NCBI GenBank assembly: GCA_900758885.1
Contig: CAAETD010000057.1
Location: forward strand, 1 to 54,629
Direction of reading: 5' to 3'
DNA length: 54,629 nt
From: an uncultured Collinsella sp.
GTDB taxonomy: Bacteria; Actinomycetota; Coriobacteriia; Coriobacteriales; Coriobacteriaceae
Within the stretch, counting starts at the first letter, position 1; each line of letters starts with the position of its first letter. The translations under genes were made by a program, and so were the position numbers. Of this stretch, positions 25,419-33,994 are shown one piece after another. The notes beneath the pieces were generated by a model. It made no database searches, had not been told where the DNA came from, and worked only from the letters and a program-made list of their open reading frames with translations.

Positions 25419-27932
25419 CTATAGGTAGCGTCCAGTAATGCTCTTGGAGCAGACCGCGATATCCGCCGGCGTGCCGGCGCAGACGACTTGCCCGCCCGCG
25501 TCGCCACCGCCCGGACCTATGTCGATTACATAATCGGCGTTACGGATAAGGTCGAGGTCGTGCTCGATCACGACGACTGTGGCGCCCTTGGCAACGAGGC
25601 CGTCAAACACGCTCAGCAGCACCTGAACATCGAGCGGATGCAGGCCGATCGTGGGCTCGTCAAATACGAATACGGCATCATCCTGCACGCGGCCCATCTC
25701 GCTCGCGAGCTTAAGGCGCTGTGCCTCACCGCCCGAAAGCGCCGGTGTGGGCTCGCCAAGCGTGAGATAACCCAGGCCCAGGTCGTGCAAGGTCTGCAAA
25801 CGCGTTTGAACCTTCTTGAGTCCCAGTGTGGCGTCGATGGCCTCGTCCACACTCATGTCCATGAGCTGCGGCAACGTCAGCAAGCTCCCGTCCTTACCCT
25901 CGCGATGGATATGCGAGGCGGCCTCGGCGTAGCGCGAACCACGGCATGCTGGGCAGATGATCTCGACGTCGGGCAAAAACTGCACGTCGAGCGATATCGA
26001 GCCCGTGCCGTCACACGTAGGGCAGCGCAAGGCGCCGGTGTTGTAGCTAAAGGCGCCCGCCTTGTAGCCGGCTGCCTTGGCCTCGGGCGTACGGGCGAAG
26101 GCGCGGCGCAGCTCATCATGGATGTCGGCATAAGTCGCTACCGTCGAGCGCACGTTGGCGCCGATGGGCGTAGCGTCAATCAGGTTTGCGCGGGCAATAC
26201 CCTCGGCATCGACCCAACGCACGTGCCCCGGCAGGCGCTCGCCAGCTGCCTGCGCCTTGAGTGCCGGGATGAGCGTCTCGAGCACCAACGTCGTCTTGCC
26301 CGAACCCGAAACACCCGTAACCGCAACCAAGCGACCGCGCGGGATATCGACTTCGAGCGGCTTGACGGTATGGATGGCATCGGTCGCCATGCGGATATGG
26401 CCCTGGTCGAACATTTCGTTGTCAGTCACCTGCGGACGCAAGCGCTTGGGCTCGGCGCGCAAAAACGGCGCGATGCGACTGCTCTGCGATTGCTCGACCT
26501 CGTCTACCGTACCAGCGGCGATCACATTGCCGCCGCCTGCTCCGGCAACGGGGCCCATCTCGACAAGATAGTCGGCTTCCGCCAGTACGCGCGTATCGTG
26601 GTCGACAACAACCACGGTGTTGCCGTCATCCACCAGATCGCGCATCACGCCCACCAGGCCGTCGACATTGGCAGGATGCAAGCCAATCGAGGGCTCGTCC
26701 AGCACATAGAGCACGCCCGTCGATCGGTTGCGCACCACGCGGGCGAGCTGAACGCGCTGGCGCTCACCCGTGGAGAGCGTGGCACCAGCGCGGTCGAGTG
26801 AAAGGTAATCGAGACCCAGGTCGACCAGACGACGGGCCGCGCTCAAAAACGAATCGCAGATATCCGCCGCCATGGGCCGCATCTCGGGCGGCAAGGATGC
26901 GGGCACCCCGCGCACCCACTCAATCGCCTCGCCCAGCGTCATGGCCGCGGCCTGCGCCAGATTGATACCGCGCACTTGGGGCTGGCGCGCAGCCTCGGAA
27001 AGACGCGTACCACCACAGTCGCGGCATGGCCCCTCGCGCAAAAAGCGCGCAACGCGTTTGAGGCCCTTGTCGTCCTTAACCTTGGCGAGCGCATTCTCAA
27101 CGGTATAGACGGCGTTGTAATAGGTAAAGTCGAGCGGCGTAGCACCCTCGCCGTTTTTGGGAACGTAGAGAATGTGCTTCTTAACCGCTGGACCATGGAA
27201 CACGATGTCGCGCTCTTGAGGCGTGAGCTGGTTAAACGGCACGTCGGTGCGCACGCCCATCTCACCTGCCACCTGCTTCATCAGATCCCACATGAGCGTA
27301 CCCCAGGGAAGCACCGCGCCTTCGTTGATGGTCTTTGACTCGTCGGGCACCAGACTCGCCTCGTCCACCTCGCGCATGACACCAGTGCCGCCGCAGGTAG
27401 AGCACGCGCCGCCGCTGTTAAAGGCAAGGTCCTCGGCACCCGGCGCGTAGAACTCGCGGCCGCATGCGGGGCACGTGAGCGACAGGCCCGCAGCCACGTT
27501 AAGGCTCGGCTCCACACGCGCCCCGCAATGCGGGCACACGTGATGGGCGCAGCGGCTAAAGAGTAGACGCAGGCTATTGTTGAGCTCGGTCATGGTGCCA
27601 AAGGTGGAACGCACGCCCGGCACGCTGGGGCGCTGATGCAATGCGAGCGCCGCCGGCACGTGCAGCACCTCGTCCACCTGGGCGTGCTCGGCCTGCGTCA
27701 GACGACGGCGGGTATAGGTGCTGAGCGCCTCCAGATAGCGACGCGAGCCCTCGGCATAAAGAACCCCCAGCGCCAGCGAACTCTTGCCCGAGCCCGACAC
27801 GCCGGCAATGCCCACAAGCCTTCCCAACGGAATATCGATATCGATGTCTTTGAGGTTGTGGACACGTGCACCACGCACCTCGATAGCCTGCGGGCTCATC
27901 TTCTGTTCCGTCACCTTTATCACCCTACTCAT
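25419..27932 (-). CDS. UvrA-like ABC ATPase without a UvrB-binding domain (UvrA2 type)
   Basis: 837 residues against ~940 in UvrA. Two ABC cassettes: GVSGSGKSS with LSTGERQRVQLARV, and GVSGSGKTT with LSGGEAQRLKLASE. Zinc-finger cysteines appear in CPHCG, CPACG, CSTCGGTG and CPTCDGTG. Only ~45 residues separate the first CxxC from the AFNSGGACSTC motif, so the region that binds UvrB in true UvrA is missing. Such UvrA2/DrrC-like proteins are linked to resistance against DNA-binding drugs. The ATG at 27932 overlaps the stop of the upstream ATPase gene, implying coupling; alternative starts lie at 27914 (GTG) and 27899 (ATG). Confidence 0.9.
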   Translation of the reverse strand: MSRVIKVTEQKMSPQAIEVRGARVHNLKDIDIDIPLGRLVGIAGVSGSGKSSLALGVLYAEGSRRYLEALSTYTRRRLTQAEHAQVDEVLHVPAALALHQRPSVPGVRSTFGTMTELNNSLRLLFSRCAHHVCPHCGARVEPSLNVAAGLSLTCPACGREFYAPGAEDLAFNSGGACSTCGGTGVMREVDEASLVPDESKTINEGAVLPWGTLMWDLMKQVAGEMGVRTDVPFNQLTPQERDIVFHGPAVKKHILYVPKNGEGATPLDFTYYNAVYTVENALAKVKDDKGLKRVARFLREGPCRDCGGTRLSEAARQPQVRGINLAQAAAMTLGEAIEWVRGVPASLPPEMRPMAADICDSFLSAARRLVDLGLDYLSLDRAGATLSTGERQRVQLARVVRNRSTGVLYVLDEPSIGLHPANVDGLVGVMRDLVDDGNTVVVVDHDTRVLAEADYLVEMGPVAGAGGGNVIAAGTVDEVEQSQSSRIAPFLRAEPKRLRPQVTDNEMFDQGHIRMATDAIHTVKPLEVDIPRGRLVAVTGVSGSGKTTLVLETLIPALKAQAAGERLPGHVRWVDAEGIARANLIDATPIGANVRSTVATYADIHDELRRAFARTPEAKAAGYKAGAFSYNTGALRCPTCDGTGSISLDVQFLPDVEIICPACRGSRYAEAASHIHREGKDGSLLTLPQLMDMSVDEAIDATLGLKKVQTRLQTLHDLGLGYLTLGEPTPALSGGEAQRLKLASEMGRVQDDAVFVFDEPTIGLHPLDVQVLLSVFDGLVAKGATVVVIEHDLDLIRNADYVIDIGPGGGDAGGQVVCAGTPADIAVCSKSITGRYL

Positions 27933-29043
27933 GCCATAAAACTCGATCGCGAATGTACGCGCCCAGCATGGGCACGGTAAACCGGACGAGGCCGTATCCG
28001 GCAGCCTCGATGACGCGCTCGCGAATCAGGCTTGCGCGATATTTACTCGCCCAACTCTGAGTACGGTCGCAGCGCTCAATGATATCCGCCATGCGCGTCG
28101 GCTCACCCTCGTCAGCAGCCATGGCCTCGATAAAGAGGCGTTGCGGGCTGCGCAATCCATAATACAGGGGCGCGTCGACCGCTTCGTAGAACTCGGAGAC
28201 GGCATCCGCATGGCCATCCTCGACATCGCACCTTTCAATGATCTGCGAGCCACGCCGGACGGCAGACCGCCACATGTAATAGCCCACCAGTTGAACCATA
28301 TAGGGATGCCCCATGCTCTTGTGCGCCGCAAGGTCCGCCGTCTCCGCATCGACGCAGAGACCGGTACTCTCGACTGTCTGGATATATGAATCCCGCACCC
28401 TGGGCAAAGATATCGACCCCAGCGTACGCTGCTGGGCACGCCGCAAAAACGTCACGCTCGGCTCTTCGAGCAGATCGTCAACCATACTGGGCAAGCCGGC
28501 GAACGCCAGCGCAAGACCGCGCTGGTCGCTATCGGGCAAGCCCGTGGCATCCTGGTCTCCGAGCACCTGCTGATAGAGAACGGCAAGAGCCGCCAGTTCC
28601 TCGATAGACGCCGATTGCGCCTCGTCAATCGCAAACAGTATGCCCTTGCCTGGACCGAGCCTCTTGAGGCGCTCGTTGACCAGCCCTCGCAACGTCTCGC
28701 CCTTTGCCCGCGCCGCCTCGACCGACATCCGGCCAAACGACGGACCGAACTCCATTGACGTCACAACGGGTTTATTCGAGCGAAGCGCGTCGGCCAGGCG
28801 GTCGCACAAGCCAAGCGAAGCGGAATCGGAGACAACCGCCCATCCGCGCTCGCTGGCTAGACGTTGCAGCTCCCGCAGGAGAACCGTCTTGCCGCAGCCG
28901 CGGTTTCCCGTAATGAGCATGAGCCTGCCCGGCGCTCCGGCGCCGTTGTCGAGTCCTTCCTCAAAATCTTCGATGACTGACTCGCGGCCGATGAGTATCG
29001 GAGGCCGCTTGCCAGCCGTGGGCTTAAAGGGATTTGGATTCAT
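27925..29043 (-). CDS. AAA/STAND-like ATPase with C-terminal winged helix (copy 2)
   Basis: 372 residues. Walker A GNRGCGKTV, Walker B ILFAIDEAQ, the shared AGLPSMVDDLL and VTFLRRAQQ blocks, and a helical C-terminal domain (QSWASKYRASLIRERVIEAA). Paralogous to the gene at 24278. The ATG at 29043 has GAGGAGG 5 nt upstream. The gene overlaps the UvrA-like gene by 8 nt, so the two should be co-expressed. Three 10-bp-spaced repeats lie in its promoter region. A functional link between this ATPase and the UvrA-like protein is inferred from overlap only. Confidence 0.86.
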   Translation of the reverse strand: MNPNPFKPTAGKRPPILIGRESVIEDFEEGLDNGAGAPGRLMLITGNRGCGKTVLLRELQRLASERGWAVVSDSASLGLCDRLADALRSNKPVVTSMEFGPSFGRMSVEAARAKGETLRGLVNERLKRLGPGKGILFAIDEAQSASIEELAALAVLYQQVLGDQDATGLPDSDQRGLALAFAGLPSMVDDLLEEPSVTFLRRAQQRTLGSISLPRVRDSYIQTVESTGLCVDAETADLAAHKSMGHPYMVQLVGYYMWRSAVRRGSQIIERCDVEDGHADAVSEFYEAVDAPLYYGLRSPQRLFIEAMAADEGEPTRMADIIERCDRTQSWASKYRASLIRERVIEAAGYGLVRFTVPMLGAYIRDRVLWHE

Positions 29044-29078
29044 GTCGGCCTCCTCGGATTGGCAAACCCTGGCAATAG

Positions 29079-29105
29079 TTATACCAACTTATACCGAGTT
29101 ATACC
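29079..29105 (-). promoter_or_regulatory. Three GGTATAA repeats in helical phase
   Basis: On the minus strand GGTATAA occurs three times at exactly 10-bp steps (plus-strand TTATACC at 29079, 29089 and 29099), 36-62 bp before the ATPase start. The even spacing on one DNA face suggests cooperative binding by a regulator, perhaps the winged-helix ATPase itself. Confidence 0.5.
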
Positions 29106-29110
29106 AATAG

Positions 29111-29143
29111 CATATGACAAAGGAGCTGTCCCTTTGTCACATG
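29111..29143. repeat. Intergenic hairpin, CTGTCCCTTT family type A, right boundary
   Basis: CATATGACAAAGG and CCTTTGTCACATG form 13 pairs with one mismatch around AGCTGTC. The right arm supplies the TGA stop of the EF-G-like gene on the minus strand, mirroring the situation at trmL. Confidence 0.78.
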
Positions 29144-31140
29144 TGGCCGAAAAACTCGGCGTCTGCTGCTCGCCAGGGGCGGAAGGTGGCGGGATCGATC
29201 TTTACGTGCGCCGCGGCGGGTACGTCGTACCATTTGACCGTGTAACCGGCGCCGTGAGAGCAAAAGACCGAATCGGGTGTGTTGGGCAGATCGGTCTCGG
29301 GCCCATAGGCGGCCGCCTCGATGACGCGCTCGGCATCATGGCAAGCCGCATAGCCGGCGAACTCTAGGTACAGATGCCCGCGACCGCTCGTGTAGGCGGC
29401 CACCTCCAGCGCGTAATCCTGCACCTCAGATGCCGGCACGCGACCCACAAGCTTTGCCCGGTCCCCCGCCGTTGTCGGCGGCTCGTACTCGGCACCCATG
29501 CGCGTGGCATCCGAGAGCGCCCGACCCACGCACTCCCCCGGCACCTCGAGCTCAAAGTGGTACCACGGCTCCAGCAACACGGCCGCGCCGGCCTCACGCG
29601 CCTGCATCAAACCCTGACGAATCGCGCGGTACGTGGCCTGGCGAAAGTCGCCGCCCTCGGTGTGTTTGGCATGCGCACGGCCGCCCGTGAGCGTAATGCG
29701 CACATCGGTGATGGGCGAGCCGGTCAGCACGCCCAGGTGATCGCGCTCCATGGCGTTGGTGAGTGCCAAACGCTGCCAGTTAAGATCGAGCTCGTCGGTC
29801 GAGGTCACGGTGCCAAACTGTACGCCCGAACCCGCTGGCAACGGCTCCAGGCGCAGATGCACCTCGGCATAGTGGCGCAGTGGCTCAAAGTGGCCCACGC
29901 CCTCGACCGGCTGCGAAATGGTCTCCTTATAGAGGATGCCGCCGGGCTCAAACTCGACCGCAAGGCCAAAACGATCGGCCAGCACGCGCTGCACGACCTC
30001 GAGCTGCACGGCGCCCATCAACTGCAAATGAATCTGCTCAAGATGAGTGTTCCAGCTTACGCCGAGCATGGGATCTTCGTCCGCCAACTCAGTCAGCGCT
30101 TTGAACACCGCGTGGACATCGTGTTCGCCCGGAAGCACCGTATAGGTGAGGACCGGCGCAATGACGGGCGCATCGCACGCGGGTTCCGCGCCCAGGGCGT
30201 CCCCTGGGCGAACGTGCGCAAGGCCCGTCACGGCACAAATGCCGCCAGCAGCAACTTCTTGGGCAAGCTCATACTTCTCGCCGTTATAGATGCGTACCTG
30301 ATCGACCTTCTGCTCCCATGCCTCGGCACCCGAACGTCCGTTAATCACCTGTTTGGCATGCAGCGTGCCGCCGGTCACTTTAACCCAAGCCAAGCGCTCG
30401 CCGCGGTCCCCGCGGCTGACGCGATAGACGCGGGCGGCAAACTCCGGGAGCCACGCCTGTTCGCGCATCAGCGCGCATATACCATCCAACAGCTCGTCCA
30501 CACCTTGGTCCTTGAGCGCCGAGCCGGCAAAGCAGGGAAAGAGCTTGCGCTCAGCAACCATGCGCGACAGCGTCGCGACGGAAAGCTCACCCATCTCGAG
30601 AAACTCCTCGAGCGCCGCTTCATCCAACGCAGCAGCGTCCTCCTGAACGGTGCCGCCCGCCAGCAGTTCGTTGGCATCCAGGCAGCCCTCGGAAAGACGC
30701 TGCCCAAGCTGTGCCAGCAAAACATCGCGGCCGGGATTCTCCAAATCGATCTTGTTGATGAAGATGAACGTCGGGATGTCATAGCGCGCAAGCAGGCGCC
30801 ACAGGGTTTCGGTGTGCCCCTGTACGCCATCGTTGGCGCCTACCACCAGAATCGCGTAGTCCAGGGCACGCAGCGTGCGCTCCGCCTCGGCAGAAAAATC
30901 GACATGGCCGGGAGCGTCCACGAGCATAACGTGGGTATCACCATGGTCGAGCACAGCTTGCGACGAGAAGATCGTGATACCGCGCTCACGCTCAATCTCG
31001 TTCGTATCCAGATGCGAGTCGCCATCGTCAACGCGGCCGCGCTTGCGAATGCGGCCCGCGTTAAACAGCATGGCCTCGGCCAGCGTGGTCTTGCCGGCAT
31101 CGACATGCGCCAAGATTCCAACGACCGCTTGCTTCGACAT
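29137..31140 (-). CDS. TetM/EF-G-like translational GTPase
   Basis: 667 residues. G-domain motifs: AHVDAGKTT, RERGITI, DAPGHVDF and NKIDL; then EF-G domains including a domain IV with HAKHTEGGDFRQATYRAIRQ. It resembles the chromosomal relatives of the Tet(M)/OtrA ribosomal protection proteins more than EF-G. Whether it gives tetracycline resistance cannot be told from sequence. The ATG at 31140 has GAGGAG 4 nt upstream; an upstream in-frame start at 31209 lacks this. Its stop codon lies in the hairpin at 29111. Confidence 0.88.
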   Translation of the reverse strand: MSKQAVVGILAHVDAGKTTLAEAMLFNAGRIRKRGRVDDGDSHLDTNEIERERGITIFSSQAVLDHGDTHVMLVDAPGHVDFSAEAERTLRALDYAILVVGANDGVQGHTETLWRLLARYDIPTFIFINKIDLENPGRDVLLAQLGQRLSEGCLDANELLAGGTVQEDAAALDEAALEEFLEMGELSVATLSRMVAERKLFPCFAGSALKDQGVDELLDGICALMREQAWLPEFAARVYRVSRGDRGERLAWVKVTGGTLHAKQVINGRSGAEAWEQKVDQVRIYNGEKYELAQEVAAGGICAVTGLAHVRPGDALGAEPACDAPVIAPVLTYTVLPGEHDVHAVFKALTELADEDPMLGVSWNTHLEQIHLQLMGAVQLEVVQRVLADRFGLAVEFEPGGILYKETISQPVEGVGHFEPLRHYAEVHLRLEPLPAGSGVQFGTVTSTDELDLNWQRLALTNAMERDHLGVLTGSPITDVRITLTGGRAHAKHTEGGDFRQATYRAIRQGLMQAREAGAAVLLEPWYHFELEVPGECVGRALSDATRMGAEYEPPTTAGDRAKLVGRVPASEVQDYALEVAAYTSGRGHLYLEFAGYAACHDAERVIEAAAYGPETDLPNTPDSVFCSHGAGYTVKWYDVPAAAHVKIDPATFRPWRAADAEFFGHM

Positions 31141-31327
31141 GGCTCTCCTCTTATTACAAGCCCATCGCACGCGGCAACGGGCATCCTCGTTCCACACTGG
31201 ATGATACAATTTACGGGCCGGCGGGCGAAGCGGGCCCTATCCCCCGACCGAGCTCATCGCTCCGCGTTGCCGCGCGGCGATTTTCGTAGGTTCGCGCCTT
31301 GCGAAAGCCGGCTTTCAAAACGGCGCA

Positions 31328-31367
31328 GCGAACGAAAATGGCCCCACCCGGAGCCATTTTCGTTCGC
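31328..31367. terminator. Strong 15-bp hairpin in the gap before the GTPase gene
   Basis: GCGAACGAAAATGGC pairs perfectly with GCCATTTTCGTTCGC around a 10-nt loop. It follows the GNAT gene by 28 nt on the minus strand and may terminate it, although the run of T is inside the stem. A 14-bp palindrome GAAAGCCGGCTTTC stands nearby (31301-31314). The rest of 31141-31394 shows no gene. Confidence 0.55.
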
Positions 31368-31394
31368 GCGAATTGTTGATACGCGTCTCCGCTC

Positions 31395-31886
31395 TTATGC
31401 CTCGCGCAGCCAATCGAACGCAACACGCGGCGTGCCGTCTGACACATACACGATGCCGGCGCGCTTAAACCCGGCCTTGAGGCTCGCACCCTGCATGGGC
31501 AGGTTGTCCTGATGCGTGTCGATACGCAGGTGATAGGCACGCTCTTTGGCAAAGGCAAACATCGCAGCCGCGATACCGTGCGCGGTGCCGTCGGACGCCA
31601 CACGGTGCAGCACAGCATACGGAGTGTCACTGCGCCATTGCCCGTCCTCAATGACGTCATAGCACTCGTCCGGGCCCGGTAAAAAGGCAAACGTCGCTAC
31701 CACGCGACCGTCGACTTCGCACACATAGCTGCCACCGGCGGCGATATCGGCAGCCAGCTGCTCGGCAGAAGGCGTGCCCTCGGGCCATTGCGTGGCGTTG
31801 CCATGCGCGCGCATAAAGGCGCGGGCAGCGTCGTAGATAGCCATGACGGCGGGAATGTCGGTATCGAGGGTTTTTCTGATCATCAC
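31395..31886 (-). CDS. GNAT-family N-acetyltransferase
   Basis: 163 residues. The acetyl-CoA fold is recognisable from RKTLDTDIPAVMAIYDAAR at the start and from the central RVASDGTAHGIAAAMFAFA, the variant pyrophosphate-binding loop. NLPMQGASLKAGFKRAGI follows as in many uncharacterised GNAT proteins. The substrate is unknown. Two adjacent ATG codons (31886, 31883) are possible starts; the ribosome-binding site is weak (GAGG about 10 nt away). Confidence 0.88.
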   Translation of the reverse strand: MMIRKTLDTDIPAVMAIYDAARAFMRAHGNATQWPEGTPSAEQLAADIAAGGSYVCEVDGRVVATFAFLPGPDECYDVIEDGQWRSDTPYAVLHRVASDGTAHGIAAAMFAFAKERAYHLRIDTHQDNLPMQGASLKAGFKRAGIVYVSDGTPRVAFDWLREA

Positions 31887-31960
31887 GCGGCGGCCTCACG
31901 TTTATTGGTATCACTTTGATTGGGCAATGATACCAGCGTTTGAAGAGGGGCGCGAAGCAG

Positions 31961-32257
31961 ATGGGAAGCAAAAAGCGAGCCGCCTGGTCAAAGGCCAAAA
32001 GCGAGTTTTTGGGCGCTGCCACCGGCGGCGATATGAGCGACCTGTTTGCGCGCGAAGACGAGCGTCGCGACGCCTTGGACGCCGAGCGCGATGAGGCTTG
32101 GCGCTACAAGTCGTGCGAGCGCAAAAACCGTTACGACACGCGCGCCGAGGCCGAGGCAGTTATGGCCGACTGCGAAAACCGCGGGCGGCGTGGTTTGGCC
32201 TGCTACAAATGCGAATACTGCGGTGGATGGCACCTGACGTCGCACCCATGGAAATAG
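31961..32257 (+). CDS. Small basic zinc-finger-like protein
   Basis: About 98 residues, highly charged with a basic N-terminus. The C-terminus CYKCEYCGGWHLTSHP carries a CxxC pair and two histidines that could bind one zinc ion. Similar short zinc ribbons occur in small bacterial and phage proteins of unknown role. The ATG at 31961 is preferred because GAGGGG lies upstream; an ATG at 31940 is also in frame. No operon partner. Confidence 0.7.
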   Translation: MGSKKRAAWSKAKSEFLGAATGGDMSDLFAREDERRDALDAERDEAWRYKSCERKNRYDTRAEAEAVMADCENRGRRGLACYKCEYCGGWHLTSHPWK

Positions 32258-32305
32258 ACGCCGCATCGGCACGGCGCTAGCGAAGCGCCGGTAATCGCAC
32301 GCAAG

Positions 32306-33010
32306 TTACGGGCGCGACGGCACTAAAACATCGTAACGAACTGCCTTGCCCGCAAGTTGATAGCTCGGCTTAACGCCGGCAAGCAGCGGCCCCTTCACCG
32401 GTCGCTTGATAACCACCTTGCGCGGATGCACCGCAAGCGCAGCTTCGACCAGCGTCTCCTCATCGGCGCACGGCTGTTCCAGATGATGTAGGAGCTGGAA
32501 CTTCTTTTTGACCGCCGCACTTTTAGTACGCTCGGGAAACATGGGGTCCAGATACACCACGTCGGGAGCCGCGAGCTCGCCCTGCCCGATCAGCTCAGCT
32601 GTATGGCGAAGGCCGGTAATACTGTCCTCGCCCGCATGTAAGCGCATGCGCGCCACGGCTGTCGCAAGCGCCGGATCATCTGCCGCGCGATCCAAGGCAT
32701 CCTTGAGGAGTGCCGCGATCACGCAATCCTGCTCATACAGATCGACGGTAAAGCCCGCGGCCGCCAACAGCAGCGAATCCTCGCCAAAGCCTGCTGTGGC
32801 ATCGATTGCCCACGGTTGCTCGGCACCTTTTATGCGTGCAGCCTTTACCAACAGCTCTTGCTGCAGACGGCCCTGCTTGAGCCGTGGTAGCATGCGGCCA
32901 AAATCGGCACGCAACTCCATCATGCCGTCGGTGAGCGTGAGGCCCTCGGACTTCCGCACGAGCTCGAGCCCCGCGGCCCGAGCAACAGAAAAGGGATCGA
33001 CGACGCCCAT
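32306..33010 (-). CDS. rsmJ: 16S rRNA (guanine-1516-N2)-methyltransferase RsmJ
   Basis: 234 residues. AIDATAGFGEDS is the SAM-binding motif I and VYLDPMFPERTKSA contains the DPMFP catalytic motif characteristic of RsmJ. It should methylate G1516 of 16S rRNA. The ATG at 33010 follows a short leader with an extended -10 (33076-33084). A plus-strand promoter for the small zinc protein and this gene do not overlap. Confidence 0.9.
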   Translation of the reverse strand: MGVVDPFSVARAAGLELVRKSEGLTLTDGMMELRADFGRMLPRLKQGRLQQELLVKAARIKGAEQPWAIDATAGFGEDSLLLAAAGFTVDLYEQDCVIAALLKDALDRAADDPALATAVARMRLHAGEDSITGLRHTAELIGQGELAAPDVVYLDPMFPERTKSAAVKKKFQLLHHLEQPCADEETLVEAALAVHPRKVVIKRPVKGPLLAGVKPSYQLAGKAVRYDVLVPSRP

Positions 33011-33073
33011 GGGTACTCCTTAACAAGCAAAACGAATACGTGGGCGCCGTTCATGACGACACCCAACCGTCCG

Positions 33074-33217
33074 CTATTGTCCCACATGTGACATGGCCCA
33101 CAGCATCCCAATGCAAAGCACCGCCATCAATCCCGTGCACACGGCAGCGATCACGGAATCACTCATGCGCCTTCCCAACGACCGCGGCTCACGCACTTGC
33201 CCTGCTCCGTACATCAT
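33074..33217 (-). CDS. 47-residue single-helix membrane protein
   Basis: The N-terminus is basic (VREPRSLGRR) and residues ~20-45 are a hydrophobic membrane helix (VIAAVCTGLMAVLCIGMLWA). AAGGAGG stands 4 nt before the ATG at 33217, a very good site for such a short gene. Positive-inside charge predicts a cytosolic N-terminus. No family recognised. Its 3' end overlaps the promoter of rsmJ. Confidence 0.6.
   Translation of the reverse strand: MMYGAGQVREPRSLGRRMSDSVIAAVCTGLMAVLCIGMLWAMSHVGQ
33076..33084 (-). promoter_or_regulatory. Extended -10 element of rsmJ
   Basis: Read on the minus strand this is TGGGACAAT, 66 bp before the start codon, of the same type as at 9307, 21199, 34846 and 49591. 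Confidence 0.4.
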
Positions 33218-33451
33218 GGCTCCTCCTTGAGTCCAGCCCCTTGTTACGGCCTCATCATCGCAGCGCCGCACATGAGCTGCCATCGATTTGGCTTACGTCC
33301 AGCTTTCCTTTTTGAAAGGTTGGGGTTGGGCTGCGCGGGCTCAAAGCGCTTTCAGGCACATGCATCGCCGCGTTGAACTACAATGTGCTTCACCATATGT
33401 GCAGCACATGGGGTGCGCCAGGTTGGCGTACTCGTATCGAAAGGACCAGCC

Positions 33452-33856
33452 ATGAGCAACGCCTGCAAATTACTCAAAATCCTATCGTTCTTCTTCTTTG
33501 TCGTCGGCATTCTAAGCGCAGGCATGGGTGCTACAGCGCTCTTTGCGGGCAGCGCGGCAGGCGATATCACGGGTGCCATGATCGTTTCTTGCATCGTCGT
33601 CATCGTATTGGGTGTCGTCGAAATTGTGACCGCCGTCTTTGGCATCCGCGCGGCAAATAATCCCGCCAAGGCTGGCGTTGTCTGGATTTGGTCCATCGTC
33701 TGCCTAGCATGTTCGGTCATCAGTCTGCTTCTCTCCCTGCCCCTCTTGGGTGGGACCGGCTCAAGCATCCCCGATTTTACCGGCCTGATCGTCAGCATTA
33801 TCTACTTTGTACTCGCCAACCGCGTCAAAAAAGAGGGCATGGACCGTTTGAGCTAA
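33452..33856 (+). CDS. Small four-helix membrane protein, unknown
   Basis: 134 residues with four hydrophobic segments (for example ILSFFFFVVGILSAGMGA and GVVWIWSIVCLACSVISLLL) and a basic C-terminus. The ATG at 33452 follows AAAGGA by 6 nt; the longer in-frame reading adds 23 residues of unlikely sequence. No family recognised with certainty. It stands alone and ends at a terminator. Confidence 0.75.
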   Translation: MSNACKLLKILSFFFFVVGILSAGMGATALFAGSAAGDITGAMIVSCIVVIVLGVVEIVTAVFGIRAANNPAKAGVVWIWSIVCLACSVISLLLSLPLLGGTGSSIPDFTGLIVSIIYFVLANRVKKEGMDRLS

Positions 33857-33904
33857 ACCGCATCCGTGTCAATCGCTCAGCGACTCTGGTATATACGCCA
33901 ATAA

Positions 33905-33945
33905 AAAGGGCCGATCGCGTATCTCCGCGGTCGGCCCTTTGCGTT
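33905..33945 (+). terminator. Rho-independent terminator
   Basis: AAAGGGCCGA pairs with TCGGCCCTTT around a 16-nt loop, followed by GCGTTT. It follows the four-helix membrane protein gene by 48 nt. Confidence 0.8.
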
Positions 33946-33956
33946 TGCCCAGATAA

Positions 33957-33993
33957 AACCTGCCAAAATAAACCTGTTCCTTTTTGGTAGGTT
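33957..33993. repeat. Intergenic hairpin, CTGTCCCTTT family type B
   Basis: AACCTGCCAAAA and TTTTGGTAGGTT form a 12-bp stem with one G-U pair around TAAACCTGTTCCT. It is the sister of 13396-13430 and begins 2 nt after the rlmA stop on the minus strand. Confidence 0.7.
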
Positions 33994-33994
33994 G

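Noticed and set aside
29137..31140. Acquired tetracycline resistance gene
   Set aside because: Related to the Tet(M) type but diverged, with normal local base composition and no mobile element genes; called only as TetM/EF-G-like.
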